In this document: piece by piece, positions 42,189-52,307 of the stretch
Numbering within the stretch: the stretch's first letter is position 1
Layout: each line of letters begins with the position of its first letter
Assembly: GCA_001510575.1 (NCBI GenBank)
Contig: LNGK01000008.1
Span: 1,376,340-1,440,339 of the forward strand
DNA length: 64,000 nt
Reading direction: 5' to 3'
DNA from: Knoxdaviesia capensis
Taxonomy: Eukaryota > Ascomycota > Sordariomycetes > Microascales > Gondwanamycetaceae
Position numbers and translations under genes: made by a program
The notes under the pieces: generated by a model
The model's input: only the letters and a program-made list of their open reading frames with translations
What the model was told of the DNA's origin: nothing
The model's database searches: none

Positions 42189-45100
42189 ATGCAAAATCCC
42201 CAGGTTATTGCCATCGATAGCGACGACGATGTAGCGGTACCACCATCTTCCAAAGGCCCGCGCAGATCGCTACCAGTTTCAATCCAGCCGGTCAAAGATG
42301 AGCCGGTAAGAGAAGAATTCGAAGACACGGTGGAGTGGACCGATGACGAGTCAGATTTGTTAGCCGCCAACACCGGTCTCGCCAAACGCCAGAAACGATC
42401 TGGCGCACGCACGTCGAAGCGTGGCCGGGGCAGAGGCCGGGGGAAAGGGCGGGGCCAAGGCCAAACGAGGGCCGATGCACAAGGAGACCAGAACACGGCA
42501 GCCAACGCCGAGGAGGAAACCTACGACGACGAGCATCTCCCAGATTATCTGATTTCTCGCCGGCGGCGGTTTGAAGCGCGCCGTCGCCAACTGCACGACG
42601 CCGGCCTGCGACTGCCGCCCGACTACTCCGACATCCAGTTCGATGAAGACCCCCACGCCGGCCCGTTGCGTGAGCGGCCAGATTTTGACAGCTCGACGTT
42701 TGTGAAGCCGGTGCGTCCGCACGCCGACATTGTGCTTTCCGGAACCGCGGGCGTCATCCCTGCATCCATTGCCCAGTACCTGCGCGACTACCAGATCGAC
42801 GGCGTGCGCTTCCTGCACTGCCGGTTCCTGCTGCAGAAGGGCGGCATCCTCGGCGACGACATGGGTTTGGGGAAGACCGTGCAGGTGGCGGCATTTTTGG
42901 CGGTCGCGTTTGGCAAGACGGGCAACGAACGCGATTTGCAGCTTATGCGCAAGATGCGGCGGCAGGTGGACCCGGTGGTGAAGCGCGACGCCGGCGGGGA
43001 TAGTTGCGGGACGAGTGAGAGTCGGTGGTACCCGCGGGCGCTGGTCATTTGCCCGGGATCCCTCCTTATCAACTGGAAGAACGAGCTGGAGCGGTGGGGC
43101 TGGTGGCATACGGATATCTTTCACGGTCCGGATAAAGCCTCGGTGCTTGCGGCCGCACGGGCGGGGCTGATTGAAGTCATGATCACGACGTACGAGACAT
43201 ACAAAAACAGCTGCAGTCTCGTCAATACTGTGGAGTGGGACGTTGTTATTGCCGACGAGTGCCACCGGATGAAGGAAGCCCGGTCGGGCACGACACGGGC
43301 GATGAGCGAAATCAACGCCATGTGCCGGATCGGGCTCACGGGAACGGCGATTCAGAACAAATACGACGAGATGTGGACGCTTCTGGACTGGACCAACCCG
43401 GGCCAGTTTGGCACTCTACGCGAATGGCATCAGACCATCTCGAAACCGCTGACCATCGGCCAGTCGCAGGCTGCCACTGTGAAACAGCTTAGTATCGCCC
43501 GGAGCACCGCGCGCCTTGTTGTTGACAACCTGCTCCCCGGGTTCTTCCTCCGCCGTACAAAGGCGCTCCTAGCCGACCAGCTGCCGCGCAAGTCCGACCG
43601 TGTGGTATTTTGTCCCATGACGCCCCTTCAGCAACATGCCTACGAGCGCTTTCTCTCACATGGTGATGCTGCGGCAGTGCGGGAAGTCAGCTCGAAGTGC
43701 GACTGCGATTCCGGGAAAACCCGCGGCCACTGCTGTTACAAGAAGCTTGAGGATGGCCGGCCCTGGTCGGCAGCCGTGTTCCCGTGCATGACCGTACTGG
43801 CCAAGTTGGCCAACCACGTGGCGCTGATGGTGCCGACCAGCTTGGACATGGGTGGTAAACGCCAGCGCGAGATAAAGGCGCTACAGATGTGTCTGCCGAA
43901 TCAATGGGACATGCTGGCGCAGGCCGGCCCGGACTCGCTGGCCACCATGTCCAATCCGGAGTACTGCGGCAAGTGGAAGATCCTCAAGAAGCTGCTGCGG
44001 TTCTGGCACGACAACGGTGACAAAGTGCTTATCTTCTCGCACCGCGTGCGGCTGCTGCATATCTTCCAGTGCCTGCTCTCCAGCACAACCTACAGCGTCA
44101 GCTACCTGGACGGCTCAATGTCGTACGATGAGCGCGAGCGCACCGTCAGCGACTTCAACGCCAACCCGTGGCAATTTGTGTTTCTGATCTCCACGCGCGC
44201 CGGCGGGGTCGGGCTCAACATCACGTCGGCGAACAAAGTGGTGATTGTCGATCCGCACTGGAACCCGGCCTACGACCTGCAGGCGCAGGACCGCGCATAC
44301 CGTATCGGCCAGCGCCGCGATGTCGACGTTTTCCGGCTAGTGTCGGCGGGCACGGTCGAGGAGATCGTGTATGCCCGCCAGGTGTACAAGCAGCAGCAGG
44401 CCAACATCGTATATTCAGCATCGTCGGAGCGGCGGTACTTCACCGGCGTACAGAATGACGGCGGCCGGCGCGGAGAACTCTTCGGGCTGAAGAATATCTT
44501 CACGTACCGCGGAGACCGGATTGTGCTGCGAGATATTGTCAATAAGACCAACATCGTGGAGGCTAAGTCGGGCATTAGCCTATTCGCGTTGGATATGGAG
44601 CAGGCTACCAACGACGACGACGAGCTTCTGGACAATGCCATGACGGCGTTCAAGGCAGAAGGCGGTGACGCCGGTTCCGCTGACACTGCAGGAGCAGGAG
44701 CACCTGGACTGGTCGGGGCCGACGGCGCCACCGGCCTAGACGACGGCGGAATGCGGCAGCTGGCCGCGCTGGCTGCCGAGGCGGAGGGTGATGGCGACTC
44801 TCGAGGGAAGCTGACAGCGGCTGACCGGCGGAAGATCGACGCCATCCAAGCCATCCTGGCATCAGCAGGCGTTCAGTACTCTCATGAGAACTCGGAAGTG
44901 ATTGGGTCGTCGCGGGTTGAGGAGCAGCTCTCGCGCCGCGCCCAGCTCGCGGAGATTGCGCAGGCAGCGGCAACGGGAGGGACGCTGGCGGATCCCCGTG
45001 CCCCGGGCTCTGGGCCGTCCGGCCGGAACAGCCCGAGACCCCAGCAGTCTTTCGACGACTTGTACCGTGATAACGCGACGTTCCACGATTACCTCCGGAT

Positions 45101-45755
45101 GCAATCCGGGAACATTGACCACGGCCCCGGCCGGCCCGGGCATCCGCCGGCCACACTTCCGCGCGGAACACGTGACTCCGCCGGGCCGCTCTCGTCATTG
45201 CGGCTGAAGCGGCCGTTCCGGGAGTACCGGTTCAACCCGCCGGAGGACGTGAAGCGGCGGCAGTTCTGCACGATGGCGCGCGAGTTTGGGTATGAGAGCA
45301 CTACTGTGTTTGCGCTGGTGGTGGAGGGGTGGACGCATGAGGAGCGGCGGATGTGTTTGGAGGAGTTTTATCGGCGGCGGAAGAAGGTGGTTGAGAAGAT
45401 GATGGAGGACGAGGCGAGTCTGGATGGGAACGTTGGTGCGAGAGATCAGATCTCCGGACAGGCTTCAGCTAACGCTGAACCGGGGGTGGAGATGGAGGGT
45501 GCTGGGATGGGGCCTCCTGCGTTCTCAGCTCGGCTAGTCAAAGAGGAGGACAAGAAGGACGCACTACTATCGGTACAGCGTCAAGCCGTTGGCTCAGCTA
45601 CCTTCAAGCCTGAGGCCGACGTGAGACTGAAGCGTGAGAGTTTGGTTAAGGCCGAGGATACCAAGCCTCTGTTCACAGTTCCCCAGAACGCGTCCGATAC
45701 GAACAACACGCGCCAACCAATATTCCTTTCAGACGATGACGATGATGAGTTATGA
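42189..45755 (+). CDS. SNF2-family ATPase, ERCC6L2-like DNA repair protein
   Basis: Single exon, 1188 aa. The family is Rad26/CSB-related translocases; ERCC6L2 acts in nuclear DNA repair linked to transcription and end joining. The N-terminal 180 residues are acidic then Arg/Gly/Lys-rich (SKRGRGRGRGKGRG). The ATPase core has motif I GDDMGLGKTVQ (about 224-234), the Walker B variant IADECHRMKE (about 353-362, DECH instead of DEAH), LTGTAIQN, and helicase-C motifs with QAQDRAYRIGQ (about 698-708). Features that separate ERCC6L2 from Rad26 are the Cys cluster CDCDSGKTRGHCCYKK after the first lobe, the RYFTGVQNDGGRRGELFGLK segment behind lobe 2, and a HEBO-like stretch GVQYSHENSEVIGSSRVEEQ (about 897-916). 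A conserved C-terminal helical segment (TMAREFGYESTT) follows. The ATG at 42189 is the first in frame. It converges on the METTL7-like gene. Confidence 0.88.
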   Translation: MQNPQVIAIDSDDDVAVPPSSKGPRRSLPVSIQPVKDEPVREEFEDTVEWTDDESDLLAANTGLAKRQKRSGARTSKRGRGRGRGKGRGQGQTRADAQGDQNTAANAEEETYDDEHLPDYLISRRRRFEARRRQLHDAGLRLPPDYSDIQFDEDPHAGPLRERPDFDSSTFVKPVRPHADIVLSGTAGVIPASIAQYLRDYQIDGVRFLHCRFLLQKGGILGDDMGLGKTVQVAAFLAVAFGKTGNERDLQLMRKMRRQVDPVVKRDAGGDSCGTSESRWYPRALVICPGSLLINWKNELERWGWWHTDIFHGPDKASVLAAARAGLIEVMITTYETYKNSCSLVNTVEWDVVIADECHRMKEARSGTTRAMSEINAMCRIGLTGTAIQNKYDEMWTLLDWTNPGQFGTLREWHQTISKPLTIGQSQAATVKQLSIARSTARLVVDNLLPGFFLRRTKALLADQLPRKSDRVVFCPMTPLQQHAYERFLSHGDAAAVREVSSKCDCDSGKTRGHCCYKKLEDGRPWSAAVFPCMTVLAKLANHVALMVPTSLDMGGKRQREIKALQMCLPNQWDMLAQAGPDSLATMSNPEYCGKWKILKKLLRFWHDNGDKVLIFSHRVRLLHIFQCLLSSTTYSVSYLDGSMSYDERERTVSDFNANPWQFVFLISTRAGGVGLNITSANKVVIVDPHWNPAYDLQAQDRAYRIGQRRDVDVFRLVSAGTVEEIVYARQVYKQQQANIVYSASSERRYFTGVQNDGGRRGELFGLKNIFTYRGDRIVLRDIVNKTNIVEAKSGISLFALDMEQATNDDDELLDNAMTAFKAEGGDAGSADTAGAGAPGLVGADGATGLDDGGMRQLAALAAEAEGDGDSRGKLTAADRRKIDAIQAILASAGVQYSHENSEVIGSSRVEEQLSRRAQLAEIAQAAATGGTLADPRAPGSGPSGRNSPRPQQSFDDLYRDNATFHDYLRMQSGNIDHGPGRPGHPPATLPRGTRDSAGPLSSLRLKRPFREYRFNPPEDVKRRQFCTMAREFGYESTTVFALVVEGWTHEERRMCLEEFYRRRKKVVEKMMEDEASLDGNVGARDQISGQASANAEPGVEMEGAGMGPPAFSARLVKEEDKKDALLSVQRQAVGSATFKPEADVRLKRESLVKAEDTKPLFTVPQNASDTNNTRQPIFLSDDDDDEL

Positions 45756-45918
45756 TTATGATGTTGATGTTGGTATAGGTATCTTTACGCCAAAGGATCA
45801 GGATGGTTCATACAGGTTTCATGGATATACCTATATATACACACGAATACGACTATATGCCCTCACACCAAGCAAGCCACTCTTCAAAACTTTCGATGCC
45901 TTTTCATTTTCCAACCCC

Positions 45919-46819
45919 CTATTTCACCAAAACACCGTACGTATGCGGGACAGTGTGGCACCACAGCTCGTCGTGATGCGGGTGGATGTCGACGGTCTCC
46001 CAAGGTCCGATGCTCCGGAGCACGTTGTCGGTTTCGCGGGTGAGTTGGCAGCCGTGGAGAACATGGGGCCAGACGAGATTGATGAAGGCTTTAGAGAGAT
46101 CATACACAGTCAGTTCTTATCCCACGGCTTCTCATGGGGCTTGACAACTTACATTGATACAGTCTCATGAATGTTCCGCCCTGTTTCACACGCACATGCT
46201 CGTAGACGTACCACCGGCCGCCCTTCTTCAGGTATTTGTACATCTGGCGGATGTTCTCCTCTTGGTCGGGGATACTACACAGACACAGCGCCGTGACAAT
46301 GCAGTCCACGCTGTCCGGGCCCAGCTGGTACGCAGTGCCGTTCTCCTGGCCCAGCTCCTGGATGCCCAGCGGCACCACGTGGTACATATCCGAAACCCCC
46401 AGCTCGTCAACCCGGCGCTGCAGAGCGGCCGCGGCCTCGGGGTTCGGCTCGATGCCGTAGACCGTCTTCGCTCCGCTCTTGGCCACAATCCCCGCCAGCC
46501 CGCCGTTCCCAGCGCCGACCTCCAGCACCAGCCCAGAGGCCGGAGGGTGCACGACGTCGGCGACCACGCCGCCCTTGGTCACGCGGCCCTGCAACAGCGG
46601 CTCAATGCGCTCGGTGAGATCAGGCCGCACCTTCGCCCAGAAGATATTGAACCACGCGTCCTGGAAGCGGCTCCACGACACCAGCGCGCCGGCCTCGCCG
46701 CGCGCCACCAGTGTCCGCACGGTTTCGGGGATCATGCCCACGGCGATGCCCATGAACACCCACGGATCGAGCAGCATCCAGAATGCTTCGGAGAAGGTTG
46801 GTTGCGGAACGGGTTCCAT
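45919..46819 (-). CDS. METTL7-like class I SAM methyltransferase
   Basis: Two exons, 46819-46153 and 46088-45919, give 278 aa. The 64-nt intron has a GTAAGT donor, a CTGAC branch site and a TAAAG acceptor, and joins FMRLYQ to SFINLVWPHVLHGC in phase. The start is the ATG at 46819 (MEPVPQPTFSEAFWMLLDP); the open frame above it has no ATG. The SAM-binding motif I is VLEVGAGNGGLAG (about 98-110), followed by TVYGIEPNPEA and, after it, DSVDCIVTALCLCSIPDQEE. The C-terminus GCQLTRETDNVLRSIGPWE and WCHTVPHTYGVL fits the METTL7/UbiE-like proteins that fungi carry. Mammalian METTL7A/B are membrane-associated thiol methyltransferases. The fungal substrate is unknown. It is convergent with the ERCC6L2-like gene and divergent from prp2. 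Confidence 0.85.
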
Positions 46820-47257
46820 TGTCGAGAGTTCGAATTGGAGGCGGGGGAAGAGTTGGTTGAAGTCGGGGGAAAATGCAGTCACAGGGTAAGACGGAGGAAA
46901 TTTCGGATTTTGGCCGAGAGACTATGTAAAGAAGAGGAAACGGCGGATTTATCAGCCTGGAGAAGATCTAATAGATGTTGGGTAGAGGAGGGACAGATGT
47001 AACCCTAATGATCCATGTTCACATGCCACCCTTGGGGTTATTAGCGTGCATTCCCCTGGCGAAATTGTGGGTCAGCAAGATCTTTTTGGGTTACTTAGGG
47101 TTTAGGATCACTTTCCCTCAAACCTGAGGCAGAAATTTCCTAACTCCCAGTCATCATAACGTGTGAAATCTTCGACCGTCGACAATCAACACCACACAAC
47201 CTCCTAAGATCCGGTTCCTCTCATACTCCCAGTCTCCTTCTCGGTGTGGAAGCTACA
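46820..47257. promoter_or_regulatory. Divergent promoter between METTL7-like gene and prp2
   Basis: The 438-bp spacer must hold both promoters. It contains AACCCTA at 47001-47007 and TTAGGGTTTAGG at 47095-47106, telomere-repeat-like motifs placed about 160-260 bp from the prp2 start. No TATA box is obvious. Leader sequence just before 47258 is pyrimidine-rich. Confidence 0.5.
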
Positions 47258-50200
47258 ATGAGCTCTAAACGATACGCCTTCGTCCCTATGGATGACGACG
47301 ACAATGTTGGACCCGAACGCGTTTCATCAGACCGGAAAAAGAAGAGCAGCAGCAGCAGCCGAAGCAAGCATCACAAACGAGACGGCGACAGCCGACGAGA
47401 CGATCGGAGAAGCGATGATCGGAGAGATGACCGCAGAGACCGTGCCGACCGGTCATCGCGCCATTCGAAGTCACAGTCCCACCGGTCGCCATCACCGCGA
47501 CGGGACAAGGACAGCCGCAAGACCTATCGCAAACGAGAGCCTTCGGCCGATTTTGACGACAGATGGGGCGATGAGGAGGCCCCGCCGTCTGGAGAAGATG
47601 ACGACCGCGGTGATGAGGACGCCGAGTTTGAGCTTCCCGCGTCGAAACGCACAAAACTGAGCCACCAGGGCAGCGACATCGAGCACGACAAGAAAAGCGA
47701 TGCCGGCGACGGCAATGGCGAGCCTAAGCCTGAGCTGACGGCTGAACAACAAGCCGAGCTTGACGAACTGAAAGACGCAGCGGAGCGAGATGCCTTTGCC
47801 CAGCGGCTGAAGCAGCGAGATACGAAAACGAAAGACCCAGAAAAGAAGCCAGGCGCGTCCGAAGCTGCGTCGCGTCGCCGCCTCGCAGCGGACGATGCCG
47901 CGGCACAGAGAGAGGCCGCGTTGCCCGACCTACGCCAGAGATCTCGACAAGACTACCTGAAGAAACGCGAGGCCGAACGACTAGCCCTGCTCCGCCAGCA
48001 AGTTGCCGACGAAACCGCCGAGCTGCGCAGCGGGGTGCCACTGTCGGACCGAGAGAAGGCTGCGTTTGCAAAGAACCGCGAGCTGCTGCGGCTGGCGGAA
48101 GAACGATCGCGGATCGACGACTACCGCGACGGGTACTCGCTCCCCGAAGACTACCTGACCGAGAAGGGCAAGATCGACCGGCGCCGGAAAGAAGAGGCAC
48201 TGTACAAGCGCTACACCGAGCGGGACGAGTTTGGCCAGGAGAAGTTTGTCACTGAGCATGAAGAGTGGGAGCGCGAACAGACGGCCAAGGCGAAGGCCCA
48301 GGTCGGAGTGGTTGAGCGTGGCCCGGAGGACAATGCCGGGGAGTATGACTACGTGATGGACGAGGACCAGTATATCCAGTGGAAGCTGGATTCCCGGATG
48401 CCGGGAGACAACGCGTTGAGCCGCGAACAGGCGCAGCTAGCGGCGCAGATCGACGCGGCGGAGAAGCGGGCGATGTCCATGCAGGAGACGCGGAACAGCC
48501 TGCCGATCTACGAGTACCGTGACCGCTTCCTGAAGGCCATCGACGAGCACCAGATCCTCGTCATCGTCGGCGAAACCGGTAGCGGCAAGACCACGCAGCT
48601 GCCGCAGTATCTCCACGAGGCCGGGTATACCAAAGAGGGCCGCAAAGTCGGCTGCACCCAGCCGCGCCGAGTCGCCGCGATGAGTGTGGCGGCGCGCGTG
48701 GCGGACGAAATGGGCGTCAAGATCGGCAACGAAGTCGGATATAGCGTGCGTTTCGAGGATTCCACCAGCGACAAGACCATTCTCAAATACATGACTGACG
48801 GTATGTTGCTGCGCGAGTTCATGACCGAGCCGGATCTGGATGGATATTCGGCGATCATGATTGACGAGGCTCATGAGCGGACCGTGCATACCGATATCCT
48901 GCTGGCTCTGGTCAAGGATCTGGCGCGGGAACGGCGGGATCTGAAGCTCCTGATCTCCTCAGCCACCATGGACGCGCAGAAGTTTGCCAAGTACTTCGAC
49001 AACTGCCCGGTGTTCTCGATCCCCGGTCGGCGCTTCCCGGTTGACATCTACTATACGCCGAGTCCCGAGGCCAACTACCTGCAAGCGGCGGTGACCACCA
49101 CGTTCCAGATCCACTCAACCCAGCCGATTGGCGGCGACATTCTGATCTTCCTCACTGGTCAAGACGAAATTGAAGCGGCCGAGCAGCAGATCATGGAGAC
49201 AGCGCGCAAGCTCGGCTCGCGCATCAAGGAGCTGATAGTGGCACCAATCTACGCCAACTTGCCGACGGAATTGCAGTCCAAGATCTTCGAGCCAACGCCG
49301 CCGAACTCACGCAAGGTTGTGCTGGCCACGAACATTGCCGAGACCAGTCTGACGATTGACGGCATCGTGTACGTCATCGACCCAGGCTACGTCAAGGAGA
49401 ACGTGTACAATCCCTCGACCGGAATGAGCTCGCTGGTGGTTGTTCCGTGCTCGCGCGCTTCGGCGAACCAGCGCAGCGGCCGAGCCGGTCGAGTGGGGCC
49501 GGGCAAATGCTTCCGGCTGTACACCAAGTTCGCATACCTAAACGAGATGGACGAGAGCACGACGCCGGAGATCCTGCGCACGAATCTCAGCGGCGTGGCT
49601 CTGCAGCTAGCAGCGCTGGGCATCCGCGACCTAGTGCACTTCGACTTCCTCGACCCGCCGCCGTTCGAGGCGCTGATCTCCAGCTTGAACCTGCTCTTCG
49701 CGCTGCAGGCGTTCAACGCCAAGGGCGAGCTGACCAAGATGGGGCGGCAGATGGCGGAGTTCCCGACCGACCCGATGCTGGCGCGGGCGGTGCTGGCGGC
49801 GGACCGCGAGCGGTGCGTGGCGGACGTGCTGACGGTGGTGTCGGTGCTGAGCGAGGCGTCGGCGCTGTTCCTGCGGCCCAAGGACAAGAAGGTGCACGCC
49901 GACTCGGCGCGCGCGCGCTTCACGGTGCGCGACGGCGGCGACCACCTGACGCTGCTGAACATCTACGACCAGTGGGCGGCGTCGGACTACTCGCCGGTGT
50001 GGGCGCGCGAGAACTTCCTGCAGCAGCGCAGCCTGGTGCGCGCTCGCGACGTGCGCGACCAGCTCGAGAAGCTGTGCGAGCGCGTCGAGGTATCGGCCGC
50101 CAACAACGGGCCGGCGGCCGGCACGGCCGAGTCGCTGGAGTTCGACCGCCAGCGCGCCGTCAAGCGCGCCATCACCGCCGGCTTCTTCCCGAACGCGGCC

Positions 50201-50452
50201 AAGCTGCAGCGCCGCGGCGACGGGTACCGCACCATCAAGACCAACGCCGTGGTGTACGTGCACCCGAGCTCGACGTGTGCGGCTGTCGATCCGCCGCCGC
50301 GCGTGGTGGTGTACCACGAGCTCGTGCAGACTTCGCGCGAGTACATGCGCAACTGTCTGCCGATTGATGCGCGGTGGTTGGCGGAGCTGGCGCCTCATTT
50401 CCATAAGATCAAGGAGCTGGAGGCGGATGAGCGGAAGATGCCGAAGAAGTGA
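47258..50452 (+). CDS. prp2: DEAH-box pre-mRNA splicing helicase Prp2/DHX16 (Cdc28)
   Basis: Prp2/DHX16 is a spliceosomal RNA-dependent ATPase that remodels the activated spliceosome before the first transesterification. Single exon of 1064 aa; the ATG at 47258 (MSSKRYAFVPMDDDD) is the first in frame. The N-terminal 220 residues are rich in Arg, Ser, Asp and Lys, as in S. pombe Cdc28 and DHX16. A conserved pre-helicase block follows (YKRYTERDEFGQEKFVTEHE; DYVMDEDQYIQWKLDSRMPG). Helicase motifs are GETGSGKTTQLPQ (about 437), TQPRRVAAMSVA, IDEAHERTVHTD (DEAH, about 535), SATMDAQKF, FLTGQDEIE, TNIAETSLTIDGI and QRSGRAGRVGPG (about 739). The HA2 and OB regions complete the C-terminus. All catalytic motifs are intact. 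Lack of introns in a gene of this length is unremarkable here. Confidence 0.95.
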   Translation: MSSKRYAFVPMDDDDNVGPERVSSDRKKKSSSSSRSKHHKRDGDSRRDDRRSDDRRDDRRDRADRSSRHSKSQSHRSPSPRRDKDSRKTYRKREPSADFDDRWGDEEAPPSGEDDDRGDEDAEFELPASKRTKLSHQGSDIEHDKKSDAGDGNGEPKPELTAEQQAELDELKDAAERDAFAQRLKQRDTKTKDPEKKPGASEAASRRRLAADDAAAQREAALPDLRQRSRQDYLKKREAERLALLRQQVADETAELRSGVPLSDREKAAFAKNRELLRLAEERSRIDDYRDGYSLPEDYLTEKGKIDRRRKEEALYKRYTERDEFGQEKFVTEHEEWEREQTAKAKAQVGVVERGPEDNAGEYDYVMDEDQYIQWKLDSRMPGDNALSREQAQLAAQIDAAEKRAMSMQETRNSLPIYEYRDRFLKAIDEHQILVIVGETGSGKTTQLPQYLHEAGYTKEGRKVGCTQPRRVAAMSVAARVADEMGVKIGNEVGYSVRFEDSTSDKTILKYMTDGMLLREFMTEPDLDGYSAIMIDEAHERTVHTDILLALVKDLARERRDLKLLISSATMDAQKFAKYFDNCPVFSIPGRRFPVDIYYTPSPEANYLQAAVTTTFQIHSTQPIGGDILIFLTGQDEIEAAEQQIMETARKLGSRIKELIVAPIYANLPTELQSKIFEPTPPNSRKVVLATNIAETSLTIDGIVYVIDPGYVKENVYNPSTGMSSLVVVPCSRASANQRSGRAGRVGPGKCFRLYTKFAYLNEMDESTTPEILRTNLSGVALQLAALGIRDLVHFDFLDPPPFEALISSLNLLFALQAFNAKGELTKMGRQMAEFPTDPMLARAVLAADRERCVADVLTVVSVLSEASALFLRPKDKKVHADSARARFTVRDGGDHLTLLNIYDQWAASDYSPVWARENFLQQRSLVRARDVRDQLEKLCERVEVSAANNGPAAGTAESLEFDRQRAVKRAITAGFFPNAAKLQRRGDGYRTIKTNAVVYVHPSSTCAAVDPPPRVVVYHELVQTSREYMRNCLPIDARWLAELAPHFHKIKELEADERKMPKK

Positions 50453-50654
50453 TCCAGAGTAGTGGTGTGGCTCGTTTTAATATACTCCGTTGTCGGCGTC
50501 TACGATTCCTGGGTGACCGTGATGCACTATTTCCATTGATGAAGCCGGCCCGCGAAATACATGTGTGCTTGCAATATGAACGCCAAAACTCCTCAACCAT
50601 ACCATGCCATCCAAACCCAACCCCCCCATGACATGCTTCAACCATCACCCTCGG

Positions 50655-51211
50655 CTATGCGGATACCGTCGTCTCAGCCTTTGCCACACATCTCGCCCGG
50701 TAATACTGCATCATCCTCACCGTCTCCTCGTCCAAAACCCCGCCATCGCCGTCTTCGGAGGGCCGCGCTGCGGCACCCAGCACGGCGTCAATCCACACCA
50801 CCGCCTCGCCGTACCGCCGCAGGAAATACAGTTCTTCCACCGCGTGCAGGGCCGTCTGTGCCACGGCACGGGCTTTGCCCGGCTCGGCCCGCAGGGGAAT
50901 CTCCAGCGTCCGCCAGATCTGGTTTTTTGAGGTTTCCCCACCATCAGCACTCTGCTAACTTTCACAATCAGGGAGCCGGCATCGGCTCCTGCGGGGCTCA
51001 CACTCACCTCGCCGTTGTCGACTTTGGCCCGGTACGTCTGGCGCACCTGCTCAAACGCCTCCTCAGACTGCGCGGTGCGGGCTTCGCTGTTCGAGATCTG
51101 CTCGCCGGTCCCGGAGCCCGTGGTTGTCCCGGTGCGTGTGGCTGTGCTCTCGTCCTCGGAGTCTTCGAACGCCGCTATCGCGAACATATCGGCAAGATCG
51201 TCGGAGGCCAT
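50655..51211 (-). CDS. Small conserved fungal protein, TPR-like helices, unknown function
   Basis: Two exons, 51211-51008 and 50918-50655, give 155 aa. The 89-nt intron (GTGAGT donor, ACCAG acceptor) joins KVDNGE to IWRTLEIPLRAEPGK in phase. Read without the intron the frame changes into a Cys/Trp/Arg-rich artefact, which supports splicing. The N-terminus is acidic (MASDDLADMFAIAAFEDSED), followed by Ser/Thr/Gly. The second exon holds two amphipathic helices (VAQTALHAVEELYFLRRYGE, then AVVWIDAVLGA) that resemble a TPR-like pair. I remember fungal proteins with this layout (acidic head, then NGE[IV]W and EELYFxRRYxEA) but no assigned role. It converges on prp2 with 202 bp between. Confidence 0.78.
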
Positions 51212-52307
51212 TTTGGCAGAATTACCAGAGGTTGGCCTCTCAAGGGATTGGAAATCTCGGAAGATAATGCCAGACTTAGGAAATGATTGCAGGAACAGAA
51301 AAGTCTAGTATCATGGCAAATTTTGTTCTGGCCCACGAAAGCTTAGGGTTAGGGTATCCCGTACCACAGTATACGCCATAGTGGCGTTCGTTTGTCATCA
51401 TCAGACTAAAAACGACGTCCACACACAAGATCACGCAAAGCCGGGGAAGGCACACGGAGAGAATCTAACGGATGTATAGAATCTAGTATGGATGGCATGG
51501 GAAAACAAAGAAATATGAAGACATCTTTGCAAAGAAGAGTTGGGTCTTATATCACACAACCTGAAATCTGCGACCACAGATACGAAACACCCCCAAAAAG
51601 CAACCCATGAAAACAACCCAGACCACCTTCTCTCTATGCTGGTCTAAACGATCTATTTGTACAAAGCAGAGATTTTTGGAAGAAAAATAAAATAAACCCG
51701 GAGAAGCAGTTTCGAAGAGAAAAAAAGGGGAAAAACAGAGCACACGCAGAATCATCCATAAGGGTATTCCTAAACGCCTGTACTTTAAAAAAAAAAGAAG
51801 AGAGCATTCTATGCCATCTGGGAAACGAGAGTCCGGACAAAGAAATCAACCGCGATTAAACGAACGCTTTGTCGAAATGGGAAACCCAACCCGGGCCAAG
51901 AGAGGAGAAGGTATAAAAAAGCCAGAAAAAAAAAAAGAACAGATAAAGAAGACAAGACCGTGACGCTTAAACGAACAATGCCAAAAGTGATTTCTTCTCC
52001 GGTGGGAATGCCGGACACGGAGCCGAAATGGCATGGGAAAAATGGAGAGTGGAAGAAAATCGGAGGGCGTAAAAAGACGAGAAAAAAAGGAAACAGATAT
52101 CCGAGAGCGCCATGTGCCTTTTCCGATGTCCAGTATTTCCCATACGAACTTTTGAATGCATAACGATAAAAACAGAAGCCAGGTGTGCGGATGTCGCGTG
52201 AGAGGGGCCGTCGAAGCGATGGCGGCCGGAGAAAAAGTGCGTAATAGGGGAAGAAGGATGCAGTGACGAGCATGCTTGATGGAGAGGAGGACGAAAACAC
52301 CGGGTTC
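51212..52307. other. Intergenic region, no gene seen
   Basis: About 1.1 kb lie between two leftward genes. TTAGGGTTAGGG at 51343-51354 lies about 130 bp upstream of the 51211 start codon. The rest is A-rich on the + strand and is likely the 3' UTR of the PRELI/UPS gene. Long open frames on the - strand here are Phe/Leu-rich artefacts of T tracts. Confidence 0.55.

Noticed and set aside
49447..50404. Long frames on both strands inside prp2
   Set aside because: Arg/Ala-rich alternative frames of GC-rich coding sequence; the DEAH helicase explains the region.
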